A DNA stretch of 64,000 nt from the NCBI RefSeq assembly GCF_009733595.1, contig NZ_WOFH01000022.1, forward strand, positions 1 to 64,000. The letters run 5' to 3'. Origin of the DNA: Actinomadura litoris. GTDB taxonomy: Bacteria; Actinomycetota; Actinomycetes; Streptosporangiales; Streptosporangiaceae. The position numbers and the translations under genes were made by a program. Shown here in pieces: positions 1-8,433 of this stretch. The first letter of the stretch is position 1. Each line of letters starts with the position of its first letter. Under the pieces are notes generated by a model. That model had not been told where the DNA came from. It saw nothing but the letters and a program-made list of their open reading frames with translations, and searched no databases.

Positions 1-93
1 TGCCAACGCATCTGCGCCCTCAACGCCGCGATCTGGCACAACTGGCTGACCCACGCCCCGATCAAACGATCACTGACCGCCTACGACCACTGA
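1..93 (+). mobile_element. C-terminal tail of an IS982-type transposase
   Basis: The window opens inside a plus-strand frame that encodes 30 residues and stops at TGA 91-93. The tail (CALNAAIWHNWL followed by PIKRSLTAYDH) is the C-terminal pattern I associate with IS982-family transposases of actinomycetes. The catalytic DDE part lies outside the window, so activity cannot be judged. The right end of the insertion sequence should fall within about 94-200, where I see no gene, but one end alone does not allow the terminal inverted repeat to be defined. Confidence 0.7.
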
Positions 94-207
94 CCAGACC
101 ACACCACAACCCCCATCAACGATCTAGGCGGAGCCACCGGAAGCTGCCGGTCCGGTTACGCTTCGCGGCATCCCGGCGCGGGGACGGTCCTGCTGCGGGG
201 GTGGGCC

Positions 208-1227
208 ATGGACGTCACCGCGCTCTTCCTGACCGGCGCCGGAACGGGGCTGCTGGCCGGAGGGACGACCTGCGCCGCCGTGCAGCTCGGGCTCCTCACG
301 GGCGCGGTCACCGGCGCCCGCCCCACCGGCCCCCCGCCCCCCGGTTGCGCGGCCTCCCCCGCCCGCGCCGGCACCGACGCGCGGGCCGTGGTGACGTTCC
401 TGTCGGCGAAGCTCGTCGCGCACGTCCTGCTCGGCGCCTCGCTGGGGTTGGCGGGCGGCGCCGTCCAGCCGGGCCCGCGTGTGCGGGGCGTCCTGCTCGC
501 GGCCGCCGCGCTGTCCCTCGCACTGTTCGCGCTCGACCTGCTGGGCTTCCGCCCTGCCCGACGCCTCCTGCGCCGCGACCGGCACCGCGGGGCGCCGGAG
601 GCGACGCGCGGCGGGTGGCGGCGGGCCGCCGGGCTGGGCGCGGCCACCGTGGTCGTGCCGTGCGGGCTGACGCTGTCGGCGGAGCTGCTGGCCGTCACGT
701 CCCGGTCGGCGGTGGGCGGCGCCGCGGTGATGGGCGGGTTCGTGCTCGGCACCGCGCCGCTGTTCGGCGCGGTCGGGGTCACGGTCGGGCGGGTCCTCGC
801 GGTGGTGCGGGGGCGCGCCGCCGTCCTGCTGGCCGCCGGGCTGCTCGCCGCCGCCGGCTGGACGCTGCTGTCGGGCCTGCGGCTCGGCGGCTGGCTGCCC
901 GAGCGGGGCGGGACGGCGACGGCGGCCGGCTCGGCGCGGTTCGTCCGGACCGACACCTCCGGCACGCAGCTGGTGACCGTGTGGGCGCTCGACCGGGGGT
1001 ACCGGCCCTCGCGCGTCACCGCGCGGGCGGGCGTGCACACCGTCCTCGTGCTGCGGACGGACGGCACGCGCGGCCACACGCGGGCGTTCACGATCCCGCA
1101 GCGCGGCGAGGACGTGATCCTTCCCGAACACGGCGAGACGCGGATCGACCTGGGCGTCCCCGGGGCGGGCCGGATGCGCTTCGTCTGCGCGTCCGGCCAC
1201 TACCCCGGCGCGATCACCTTCCGCTAG
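208..1227 (+). CDS. TauE/SafE (UreH/DsbD_2-like) membrane protein with C-terminal cupredoxin-like domain
   Basis: A 339-residue integral membrane protein. The N-terminus holds the GLLAGGTTCAAVQ helix typical of the sulfite-exporter/UreH group, and a second half-repeat starts with the conserved V-P-C-G motif (PCGLTLSAELLA). About six hydrophobic segments fill residues 1-235. The last 100 residues form a soluble beta domain ending CASGHYPGAITFR; this Cys-x2-His spacing near the C-terminus resembles the copper-binding loop of cupredoxins. Family knowledge suggests metal (copper) or sulfur-compound handling at the membrane; the substrate is an inference. The ATG follows a GGGTGGGCC stretch rather than a strong RBS. 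The gene converges on gltX and the two stop codons overlap inside one CTAG. Confidence 0.8.
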   Translation: MDVTALFLTGAGTGLLAGGTTCAAVQLGLLTGAVTGARPTGPPPPGCAASPARAGTDARAVVTFLSAKLVAHVLLGASLGLAGGAVQPGPRVRGVLLAAAALSLALFALDLLGFRPARRLLRRDRHRGAPEATRGGWRRAAGLGAATVVVPCGLTLSAELLAVTSRSAVGGAAVMGGFVLGTAPLFGAVGVTVGRVLAVVRGRAAVLLAAGLLAAAGWTLLSGLRLGGWLPERGGTATAAGSARFVRTDTSGTQLVTVWALDRGYRPSRVTARAGVHTVLVLRTDGTRGHTRAFTIPQRGEDVILPEHGETRIDLGVPGAGRMRFVCASGHYPGAITFR

Positions 1228-2627
1228 CCGGCGGTCGCGGCGAGGCGGGCGCAGGCGGCGGCGATGCGGGCGAGCGTGCGGTCGCGGCCGAGGATCTCCA
1301 GGGACTCGAACAGCGGCAGGCCGACGGTGCGCCCGGTGACGGCGACGCGGACGGGCGCCTGCGTCTTGCCGAGCTTCAGGCCGTGCTCGGTACCGATCCG
1401 CTCCAGCCGGGTCTTCAGCTCCTCGGCGTTCCAGGGCGCGTCGCGGTAGGACTCCTCGGCGGCGGCGAGGATCCGCTCGGCGGGCTCCTTCATGGCCTTG
1501 TTCCACGACTGCTCGTCGGCGGGCGGCTCGTCCAGGAACGCGAAGTCGATCATCGGGACGATCTCCGACAGCAGCGCCACCCGGGTCTGGGCCAGCGGCG
1601 CCAGCTCGGCGAAGACGGCCACGTCCACGTCGAAGGGGGCCTCCTGCAGGAACGGCAGGCACTCGGCGACGAACTTCTCGGCGGGCAGCGCGCGGATGTA
1701 CTCGCCGTTGATCGCGCGGAGCTTCTTGACGTCGAAGAAGGCGGGCGAGGTGTTGACGTCCTCGACGCGGAACTCCTCGACGACCACCTCCCACGGGACG
1801 ATCTCGCGGTCGCCGGAGGGCGCCCAGCCGAGCAGCATCAGGTAGTTGCGCATCGCCTCGGCGAGGTAGCCCTCGGCGCGGTAGTCCTCCAGGGCGACCT
1901 TGTCGCGCCGCTTGGACAGCTTCTGCCGCTTCTCGTTCACGACCACCGGCAGGTGCGCCCAGACGGGCGGCTCGGCGCCGAGCGCCTCCCACAGAAGCTG
2001 CTGCTTGGGCGCGTTGGACAGGTGCTCCTCGGCGCGCACGACGTGGGTGATCTGCTGGCTCATGTCGTCCACGACGTTGGCCAGTAGGAAGGTCACCGAC
2101 CCGTCGGCGCGGGCGATGACGAAGTCCTCCAGGACGGCGTTCTCGAAGACGGGCTTGCCGCGCAGCAGGTCGACGACGGTGGTCTGGCCCTCGTCGGGGG
2201 TGCGGAAGCGCAGGGCGCGGCCGGGGCCGGGCTCCAGGCTGCGGTCACGGCAGAACCCGTCGTAGCCCTTGTGCTGGTCGCCGGTGCGGGCGGTCACGGC
2301 CTCGCGGGAGCAGTCGCAGTAGTAGGCGCGGCCCCGGTCCTTCAGCGTCTGGACGGCGGCGGCGTGCCGGTCGGCGTTGGCGGACTGGAAGTAGGGGCCC
2401 TCGTACTGCTCGCCGTCCATGCCGAGCCAGGCCAGCGCGCGGATGATGCCCTCGGTCCACTCGGGGCTGTTGCGCGAGGCGTCGGTGTCCTCGATCCGCA
2501 GCACGAGCGTGCCGCCGGACTGCACGGCCATCACCCAGTTGAACAGCGCCGAGCGGGCGCCCCCGACATGGAACATGCCGGTCGGTGACGGAGCGAAGCG
2601 TACGCGGATCGAAGAACTCGAAGACAT
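1224..2627 (-). CDS. gltX: Glutamyl-tRNA synthetase
   Basis: A 467-residue class I aminoacyl-tRNA synthetase that charges tRNA-Glu (and in many actinomycetes also tRNA-Gln, before amidotransfer). The N-terminus reads RVRFAPSPTGMFHVGGAR: the HIGH box is in the form HVGG, and the Rossmann fold continues through RIEDTD. The second signature, KLSKR, sits in the segment EKRQKLSKRRDKVALEDY near residue 245. The C-terminal 150 residues form the helical anticodon-binding part. Length and motif order are normal for the family, so it should be functional. It is a single-gene unit followed by a convergent membrane-protein gene. Start chosen at the ATG giving MSSSSSIRVRFAPSP; an ATG a few codons upstream in another frame is a shadow. 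Confidence 0.95.
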   Translation of the reverse strand: MSSSSSIRVRFAPSPTGMFHVGGARSALFNWVMAVQSGGTLVLRIEDTDASRNSPEWTEGIIRALAWLGMDGEQYEGPYFQSANADRHAAAVQTLKDRGRAYYCDCSREAVTARTGDQHKGYDGFCRDRSLEPGPGRALRFRTPDEGQTTVVDLLRGKPVFENAVLEDFVIARADGSVTFLLANVVDDMSQQITHVVRAEEHLSNAPKQQLLWEALGAEPPVWAHLPVVVNEKRQKLSKRRDKVALEDYRAEGYLAEAMRNYLMLLGWAPSGDREIVPWEVVVEEFRVEDVNTSPAFFDVKKLRAINGEYIRALPAEKFVAECLPFLQEAPFDVDVAVFAELAPLAQTRVALLSEIVPMIDFAFLDEPPADEQSWNKAMKEPAERILAAAEESYRDAPWNAEELKTRLERIGTEHGLKLGKTQAPVRVAVTGRTVGLPLFESLEILGRDRTLARIAAACARLAATAG

Positions 2628-2711
2628 GCCTCAAGGGTAGAGCGCGCGGGGCCCTCCCGCGTCCGGCCCCACGCGCTTCACCCTCATCGGCGCGTCATGG
2701 AGGCGGCGGGC

Positions 2712-3290
2712 TCAGGGCGTCCAGCGCGGGTCGCGGCCCGAGAGGCCGACGACGCGGTCGAGCAGCGGCGCGTCGGCGGCGACCGGCACCTCCTCCCCGA
2801 ACACCTTGTACCGGCGGCCGAGCTCCACCGTCGTGACCAGGTAGTCCCACTCCGCCTGGACGGTCTCGGCCGCGAACCCCGGCTCGCGGCCGGTGGCGGC
2901 GGCGAGGTCCCAGCCGTGCAGGACGAGTTCGCTGAGCAGGAGCCCGCCGACGAACGGCGCGGGCATGCCCTCCGAGAGGCCGCTGAGGCTGGTCTTGCCC
3001 TCCCAGGCCGCCGGGTCGTCCCATGCCTCGGCGGTGCCGCGCGCCTGCTCGGCGAACCGGTCGGCCCAGTCCGGCTCGGCGGTGAAGTCGTGGTCCTCCC
3101 CGGGCCCGCCCGGGGGCTGGCGGCGCGCGGCCGTCTCGCCCCGCGCGTTCCACAGGCACAGGTGGTTGACCAGGTCGCGGACGCTCCAGCCGGGACAGGG
3201 GGACGGGTCGTCCAGCCGGTCCGCCGGGGTCTCGCGCATGATCCGCGCCGCGGCCTCGGCGGCGGGAAGCATCTGGTCCTGGACGCTCAT
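2712..3290 (-). CDS. TIGR03086-type metal-binding protein (DinB/maleylpyruvate isomerase fold)
   Basis: A 192-residue protein of the actinobacterial TIGR03086 group in the mycothiol-dependent DinB-like superfamily. The conserved segment PCPGWSVRDLVNHLCLWN (early third) supplies the first metal-ligand histidine, and LLLSELVLHGWDLAAATGR (around residue 125) supplies the second histidine helix. These proteins usually form a four-helix bundle that binds a divalent metal; the substrate of this member is unknown. The start MSVQDQ was chosen over an upstream ATG (3308) because AGGAGG lies four bases before it. The coding region begins close to a decayed methyltransferase on the same strand, with which it has no evident functional link. 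Confidence 0.85.
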   Translation of the reverse strand: MSVQDQMLPAAEAAARIMRETPADRLDDPSPCPGWSVRDLVNHLCLWNARGETAARRQPPGGPGEDHDFTAEPDWADRFAEQARGTAEAWDDPAAWEGKTSLSGLSEGMPAPFVGGLLLSELVLHGWDLAAATGREPGFAAETVQAEWDYLVTTVELGRRYKVFGEEVPVAADAPLLDRVVGLSGRDPRWTP

Positions 3291-3339
3291 GGCCCCTCCT
3301 TCGCTCATATGTTCGAACCAAGCCTAGGGGGAAGCACCC

Positions 3340-3932
3340 TCCCCTGTCTGCGATACCCGGCTGCGCCTCGTCTGCAATTGCCGGCCACGCCTCGGCGAGC
3401 GGCCCGGCGGCCACCTCCAGCCCGGCGGGAACGTCGTACGGGATGCCGCTGGACCCCGGGGCGGACCGCAGGATCGCGGCGAGCAGCGAGCCGTCGCCGC
3501 CGCCTAGGTGGGCGACCGCCCCGTAGCGGGCGACGTCGTGCGCGGCGCCGAGGCCGGGCGCGACGGCGCGGGTGCGCTCGGCCATCGCCCGATTGAAAAT
3601 AACCGAGAATTATTCATTTGCGGCAAAGCACTCAAACAGCCTTATACCGGTCATCCGATGCCACGCGTACTCGCCCGTGGGAAGCGTCTCGGCCATATCG
3701 CCCCGGGTCCGCCAATCGTCCGGCGCGTCCGCGCGCGGCACCTGCCCGTGCCCGGTCAGCGCGAACAGGTCGGGGACGCCCTACTCGACGACGCCGAGGC
3801 AGGTCGGCGCCCGCAGCGGGCGCGGCAGTGACGGCGCGTGAGCACCGGCCTCCTTCGCCATCTCCGCGCTCGACAGCGGGCCGGGCGCCAGGGCGTCGCC
3901 GGCCCCAGTTCGACGGCCACGTAAACGATCTA
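3340..3932 (-). pseudogene. Relic of a SAM-dependent O-methyltransferase
   Basis: Minus-strand translation gives successive blocks in the order of an O-methyltransferase of the hydroxyneurosporene/ketide type: IVYVAVELG, then DALAPGPLSSAEMAKEAGAH, a LRAPTCLGVVE helix, PDLFALTGHG, and, after FNRAMAERTRAVAPGLG, the SAM-binding loop AHLGGGDGSLLAAILR. The blocks are interrupted by TAG at 3930-3932, a one-base loss after VELG (about 3905), TAG at 3781-3783 and TAA at 3610-3612. The C-terminal catalytic third is missing; the sequence loses similarity after AAGPLAEA near 3390. Two internal stops keep the same frame, so this is old point-mutation decay rather than one sequencing slip. No expression is expected. 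Confidence 0.75.
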
Positions 3933-4165
3933 CGCCGGCATGGAACCGAAGGCCGGGTCCATCGGCGGTGATCTCGTCATCGGCCTGCTTCTCCCACCGC
4001 CGCCGACGCCAGGTGGCCCTCTCAGCGGCCGTCTTGGACGAATGACACCTGCTCCAAGGGAATGTCGTGACCTGATCGTGATGTCCGCTAACCAAATAGA
4101 CATTTCTGGTTTATCTAACTATTTGAGACTGGCGGTATCTGCTCCCGATCGAAACGGAGTTATCC

Positions 4166-4804
4166 GTGAAAATCACGGGAATCACCGCCGTCACCATCTC
4201 CGCTCTCAGCGCGGCCGCCTCGCTGGTGGCACCGCTCGCGTCCGCCGCACTCGCCGCTCCGCCGCCCCCGCCCGGGGCGAGCGAGGCGGCCCAGCACCTC
4301 GCGGGGCTCACGGTGGAGGCGGAGGGCTCGCTCACCGGCTACAGCCGCGAGAAGTTCCCGCACTGGATCACGCAGTCCGGGACCTGCAACACCCGCGAGG
4401 TCGTCCTCAAGCGCGACGGGGAGAACGTGCAGACCGACGCGTCCTGCGCCGCGGTCTCCGGGACGTGGAAGAGCCCCTACGACGGGGCGACCTGGACCCA
4501 GGCGTCCGACATCGACATCGACCACATGGTGCCGCTCGCCGAGGCGTGGCGCTCGGGCGCCTCGGCCTGGACGACCTCGCGCCGCCAGGCGTTCGCCAAC
4601 GACCTGACCAGCTCGCAGCTGTGGGCGGTCACCGACAACGTCAACCAGGCCAAGGGCGACAAGGACCCGGCGAAGTGGTCGCCGCCGCTGTCCTCGTTCC
4701 GCTGCATGTACGCGCGGTCCTGGATCGACGTGAAGTACCGGTACGACCTCGCGATCGACTCGGCGGAGAAGACGGCGCTGAACGGCATGCTCGGCAGCTG
4801 CTGA
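4166..4804 (+). CDS. Secreted HNH-family endonuclease (DUF1524-like)
   Basis: A 212-residue protein with a cleavable signal peptide (MKITGITAVTISALSAAASL, then VAPLASAALAAPPPPPG), so it should act outside the cell. The mature part contains DIDIDHMVPLAEAW with the catalytic Asp-His at about residues 119-120, and QLWAVTDNVNQAKGDKDP around 151-168 with the Asn/Lys positions of the HNH core. This arrangement is typical of secreted actinomycete nucleases thought to degrade nucleic acids for nutrients or during development; that role is family knowledge. Four cysteines (C74, C94, C180 and C212 region) could form disulfides. The start is GTG after CGGAG. About 85 bases upstream (4080-4165) are unusually AT-rich and probably hold the promoter. 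Confidence 0.85.
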   Translation: MKITGITAVTISALSAAASLVAPLASAALAAPPPPPGASEAAQHLAGLTVEAEGSLTGYSREKFPHWITQSGTCNTREVVLKRDGENVQTDASCAAVSGTWKSPYDGATWTQASDIDIDHMVPLAEAWRSGASAWTTSRRQAFANDLTSSQLWAVTDNVNQAKGDKDPAKWSPPLSSFRCMYARSWIDVKYRYDLAIDSAEKTALNGMLGSC

Positions 4805-4818
4805 TCCGTCCGCCGCGT

Positions 4819-4832
4819 CCCGGCCGGCCGGG
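4819..4832. terminator. Small palindrome between convergent genes
   Basis: A perfect 14-bp palindrome (CCCGGCCGGCCGGG) fills most of the 30-bp gap between the HNH nuclease and the convergent HAD-like gene. It could act as a short bidirectional terminator; there is no T tract. Confidence 0.35.
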
Positions 4833-4834
4833 GG

Positions 4835-5335
4835 TCAGAGATCGAGGGCCCTCAGCCAGGCCGCGGCGGCGGAAATGTGCTCGCCGGTGAGTCCGGTCAG
4901 CGGGTCGACCTCCACGAGGAGGTGGTCGGCCACGTCCGGCTCGCCGGCGAGGCAGGCGGTGGCGTCCGGCTCGTCCTCGAACCAGACGAACGGGCGCCCC
5001 CGCGTCCACGCGGCGACGTGCCGGGCCTTCCACGCGCCGAGCGTCCGCCCCTCCGCGGCGCCGGGGAAGCGCGGGATCGGGACGAACGGCAGCCTCGGCA
5101 GCCCCACGCGCGGCGCGATCCACTCGTTGGCGTTGTCGCACCAGTAGCTCGCCCACGCCAGTTCGGCGCCGGTCGACTCGGCCAGCTCCAGCAGTGAGGG
5201 GCCGTGCCCCGGGTCGAGCCAGAGCTGGAACGTGATCCCGTTCGGCGAGCACGCGTGCCGCCCGTACCCCTGGTGGGGCCTCTCGAAGGGATTGAGCACA
5301 CCGTCAACGTCCAGCAGAACCACCGGCGACCCCAT
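4835..5335 (-). CDS. HAD-superfamily-like hydrolase, small
   Basis: A 166-residue protein that starts MGSPVVLLDVDGVLNPF, the DxDG motif I of HAD-type phosphohydrolases (nucleophile Asp and acid/base Asp). The middle segment AWASYWCDNANEWIAPRVGLP and the later FVWFEDEPDATACLA (acidic motif IV-like) are typical of short actinobacterial HAD-like proteins annotated as secreted-protein-like or hypothetical. There is no signal peptide. The substrate is unknown. An in-frame ATG at 5353 (MTYGPGMGSPV) is an alternative start; neither has a convincing RBS. The gene is divergent from the glutamine amidotransferase with about 100 bases between them. Confidence 0.7.
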   Translation of the reverse strand: MGSPVVLLDVDGVLNPFERPHQGYGRHACSPNGITFQLWLDPGHGPSLLELAESTGAELAWASYWCDNANEWIAPRVGLPRLPFVPIPRFPGAAEGRTLGAWKARHVAAWTRGRPFVWFEDEPDATACLAGEPDVADHLLVEVDPLTGLTGEHISAAAAWLRALDL

Positions 5336-5432
5336 ACCGGGACCGTACGTCATCGGCGGCCCCGGCGTCGAAGGTCCGGGTGCCGCGAGAACCGGGTGGG
5401 ATGAGGGGCACCGGAGCGGGCATCGTCCCCGC

Positions 5433-6296
5433 ATGTGCCGACTCTTCGGGATGACCACCGGCGGCCCCCGCGTGCACGCCACGTTCTGGCTGCTGGACGC
5501 GCCGGACAGCCTCTCCTCCCAGAGCCGCCGCATGCCCGACGGCACGGGCCTCGGCTGGTTCTCGCTGGGCGAGGAGCCCGTGCGCGACCGCGCCCCGATC
5601 GCCGCGTTCCGGGACGCCGACTTCAACGCCGAGGCCCGGCGCGTCGTGTCGCACACGTTCGTCTCCCACGTCCGGTACGCCTCGACCGGCGGGGCCGACG
5701 TCCACAACTCGCACCCGTTCGTGATGGACGACCGGCTGTTCGCCCACAACGGCGTGGTCCGCGGGCTGGACACGCTCGGGTCGTGGCTCACCGACGTGGA
5801 CCGCGCGCCCGTCCAGGGGCAGACCGACTCCGAGCTGGTCTGTGCCTACGTCACCGCGGAGATCCGGCGCCGGGGCGACACGACGGCGGGGCTGGTCGCG
5901 GCCGTCCGGCGGATCGCCGCCGAGCTGCCGGTCTTCGCCCTCAACCTGCTGCTGGCCGAGTCGCGGCGGCTGTGGGCGCTGCGCTACCCGGCCACCCACC
6001 CGCTCTGGGTGCTGACGCCGGAGCTGGCCGGGCCCGGCGAGCCGGGCGCCGCCCGCCGCCTGGCCGCGGGCCGCGAGCAGGGCGGCATGGAGGTGGCCGC
6101 GCACCGCGAGTCGACGCCCGCGTGCGTCCTCGCCAGCGAGCGGCTCGACGACGACCCCGGCTGGCGGGCCCTCTCCCCCGGCGAACTGCTCGTCGTGGAC
6201 GGCCCCGCCGCGACCTCGCACTTCCCGTTCGAGGCGCCCGCGCACCCGCTCACCGTGGCGGATCTGTCCGAGACCGAGTCCTCGTCGCAAACCTGA
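5433..6296 (+). CDS. Class II glutamine amidotransferase (YafJ/EgtC-like)
   Basis: A 287-residue protein starting MCRLFGMTTGG. Removal of Met1 exposes Cys2, the N-terminal nucleophile of Ntn-type glutaminases. Further family landmarks are the segment FVSHVRYASTGG, NSHPFVMDDRLFAHNGVV (oxyanion Asn-Gly) and GQTDSELVC, all in the expected order. The enzyme should hydrolyse glutamine or a gamma-glutamyl amide. EgtC of ergothioneine synthesis is a relative, but no egtA, B, D or E gene is nearby, so the physiological substrate stays open. Start chosen at the ATG that places Cys at position 2; longer frames upstream are not credible. It is transcribed in the same direction as the PIG-L gene 63 bases downstream. 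Confidence 0.85.
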   Translation: MCRLFGMTTGGPRVHATFWLLDAPDSLSSQSRRMPDGTGLGWFSLGEEPVRDRAPIAAFRDADFNAEARRVVSHTFVSHVRYASTGGADVHNSHPFVMDDRLFAHNGVVRGLDTLGSWLTDVDRAPVQGQTDSELVCAYVTAEIRRRGDTTAGLVAAVRRIAAELPVFALNLLLAESRRLWALRYPATHPLWVLTPELAGPGEPGAARRLAAGREQGGMEVAAHRESTPACVLASERLDDDPGWRALSPGELLVVDGPAATSHFPFEAPAHPLTVADLSETESSSQT

Positions 6297-6359
6297 TCGG
6301 CTCCACCCGGACCACGTAGAGTGGACGGCCGGACGAGCGGCCCGAGGAGTCCCGGAGCG

Positions 6360-7172
6360 ATGGAGCACGAACTCACACTGATGGCGGTGCACGCCCATCC
6401 CGACGACGAGGTCCTCGGTACCGGCGGGCTGCTGGCGCGCTGCGCCGCGGAGGGCATCCGCACCGTACTGGTCACCTGCACCAACGGCGAGCAGGGCGAC
6501 GACACCGGCGGCGCCAAGCCCGGCGACCCCGGCCACGACGCCGCCGGGGTGGCGCGGCGGCGCCTCGCCGAGCTGGCCGAGTCGGCCGCGCACCTGCGCA
6601 TCGACGAGGTGGAGCTGCTCGGCTACCGCGACTCCGGGATGGTCGGCTGGGACACCAACGACGACCCGGCGGCCTTCGCGAACATCCCGCTGGAGGAGTC
6701 CGCCGGGCGCCTGGCGGAGCTGATGGAGCGCTACCGCCCCCAGGTCGTCGTCACCTACGACGAGGACGGCGGCTACGGCCACCCCGACCACATCCAGGCG
6801 CACCGCATCACCGTCGCCGCCGCGGAGAAGACCGGCGTGCCCGCCAAGCTGTACTACACGGCCATGCCCCGCTCCGGCATCAAGCGGATGTTCGAGTTCG
6901 TCAAGGAGGCCGGCATCGAGATCGACTTCGAGCCGCCGGAGGACTTCGGCACCCCCGACGAGCTGATCACCAGCGTCGTGGACGTCTCCGCGCACGTCGA
7001 GGCCAAGGTCAAGGCGCTCCAGGCGCACGCCAGCCAGGGCGAGAACATCTTCTTCCTGCGGATGCCCGAGAAGGTGCAGGCCACGATCTTCTCCTCCGAG
7101 ACGTTCGTCCGGCAGTGGTCGCGCGTCGAGGCGCCCGCCCACGAGGACGACCTGTTCGCCGGCCTCAGGTGA
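6360..7172 (+). CDS. PIG-L family N-acetyl-sugar deacetylase (MshB/Mca-like)
   Basis: A 270-residue zinc-dependent deacetylase. The motif HAHPDDE (residues 11-17) gives the first His and the two Asp; GYGHPDH around residue 140 gives the second zinc histidine. The segment VTCTNGEQGDD and RDSGMVGWDTND are typical of the family. Relatives deacetylate mycothiol precursors (MshB) or cleave mycothiol conjugates (Mca). This protein is somewhat shorter, and I do not assign it to either. The start was placed at the ATG after CCCGGAGCG; a GTG at 6321 would add 13 unlikely residues. Its last codons overlap the end of a decayed gene on the opposite strand. Confidence 0.85.
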   Translation: MEHELTLMAVHAHPDDEVLGTGGLLARCAAEGIRTVLVTCTNGEQGDDTGGAKPGDPGHDAAGVARRRLAELAESAAHLRIDEVELLGYRDSGMVGWDTNDDPAAFANIPLEESAGRLAELMERYRPQVVVTYDEDGGYGHPDHIQAHRITVAAAEKTGVPAKLYYTAMPRSGIKRMFEFVKEAGIEIDFEPPEDFGTPDELITSVVDVSAHVEAKVKALQAHASQGENIFFLRMPEKVQATIFSSETFVRQWSRVEAPAHEDDLFAGLR

Positions 7173-7775
7173 CCTTCCGGCGGGCCCGCGCCCGGTAGTG
7201 GTCCAGGACGTCCTGGCGCAGCGGGTAGCCGAACCCGGAGCGTTCGAGCCGCAGCGCCAGGGTGTCCTCGCCGACGCCGAGCGAGGCGGCGGCGAGCCGC
7301 CGGCCGTACCGCGCGAGCCGCTTGAGCAGGTCGCCGCGCTTGACCTGGCCCGTCCGAGAGCCGGAACGTCTTCAGGTAGGCGATCCGGCCGTCCCGGTCG
7401 GCGACGCACTCGCCGATGTGGTTCTCCGAGCGCGGGTCGAAGAGGGCAGGAAGCAGGTCACCTCGAACCCGTCGAGCTACTGGACGGTGCGCGTCCACGT
7501 CGTGCCGGATCCCCCCGGGCCATGACCTCGTCGTAGAACCCGGCCCACTCCTCCTCCGCCCGCGTCGCGGCGGCGCGCGGGTCGGCCAGGGTGGAGATCC
7601 CGTCGCCGTCCAGGACGGCGGCGCCCCTCCCCCATGAGCCGCGCAGGAGGTCCGGCGAGAGGCGCTGGTCGCCCTCGTCATGGTGGAACTCCCGCTGGCC
7701 GGTGGAGGTGATCGCCGCGTTGACGAACATCTGCGCGTCCTCGCACGCGATCGGGGGCGCGAACGGCGAGACCAT
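7165..7775 (-). pseudogene. Frameshifted conserved hypothetical gene
   Basis: The minus strand carries one protein spread over several frames. The start MVSPFAPPIACEDAQMFVNA runs through STLADPRAAATRAEEEWAGFYDEVMARG, then shifts frame at a six-G run (about 7510). An RTVQ-stop-LDGFEVTCFLP segment follows (TAG near 7480). The frame shifts again at ALFDPRSENHIGECVADRDGR, and once more near 7357 before VKRGDLLKRLARYGRRLA and the end LDHYRARARRKVT. Each block has normal actinomycete codon bias and the blocks are collinear, so the ancestral gene was about 200 codons long. I cannot name the family. At least three indels and one stop make real decay likely, though the indel in the G run could be an assembly error. 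Confidence 0.65.
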
Positions 7776-7874
7776 CGCATTACGAGCGCGTATCGGAAGT
7801 CGTGCCGGAGTCCCGCGGCCGGCTCCCGAACCGGTAGCACCGGGAACCGCCGCGAGGCCCTCCGGTTTCGCGCC

Positions 7875-8237
7875 TCAGGGGCGGTAGGTTCCGAAGTACC
7901 ATTCGTTGCCGTCCAGGTCGCGGGCCGCGTAGTCGCGGGACCCGTAGTCCTGGTCGGCCAGTTCCCGGAAGATCTCGGCGCCCGCCGCCCGGGCCACGTC
8001 GTGGTGCGCGTCGGGATCCTCGACCGCGACGTACACGGCGCTCGTGCCCGGCTTTCCGGTGCCGAACATGAACATTCCGGTGCCGTAGACCATCTCCGCG
8101 TGGACGACCTTGCCGGTGTCGTCCTTGTGCACCGAATGCGTCGTGAATCCGAACGCCTTCTCCAGGAATTCCATCGACGCGGCGGGATCGGCGCAATTGA
8201 TCAGTGGGTAGATGGTCCGGCGGCTCTCGCTGGTCAT
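7875..8237 (-). CDS. VOC (glyoxalase/bleomycin-resistance fold) protein
   Basis: A 120-residue single-domain VOC protein. It starts TIYPLINCADPAASMEFLEKAFGF, the first beta-alpha-beta-beta-beta module. The second module ends DLDGNEWYFGTYRP, with the family's metal-ligand-like Glu in GNEWYF. Members bind a metal and catalyse isomerisation, epimerisation or ring cleavage, or bind antibiotics. PhnB-like and glyoxalase-like subgroups cannot be separated here. The start MTSESRRT was chosen because GGAGG sits five bases upstream; a longer frame from 8297 is not supported. It is divergent from the phosphotransferase-like gene. Confidence 0.85.
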   Translation of the reverse strand: MTSESRRTIYPLINCADPAASMEFLEKAFGFTTHSVHKDDTGKVVHAEMVYGTGMFMFGTGKPGTSAVYVAVEDPDAHHDVARAAGAEIFRELADQDYGSRDYAARDLDGNEWYFGTYRP

Positions 8238-8433
8238 CTCGTCCTCCCCGTGGATCGTCCTCGGCTGACCCTTCCCATCCTGATCCCGGCGAGACACGCC
8301 CGTCTTGGACGAATGTGACCTCCCGGACGCGCGGGCGCGTCCGCCCGGCGTGGAGCCGGGACACGGGGTAGACCTTCAACGACGCCGCGTGCGGCGCCCA
8401 CGACCAGTCGGAACACGGGCCGGAGGGACGGAC

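Noticed and set aside
5433..6296. Annotation as EgtC of ergothioneine biosynthesis
   Set aside because: The other egt genes are absent around it, and the N-terminal glutaminase pattern is shared by several families.
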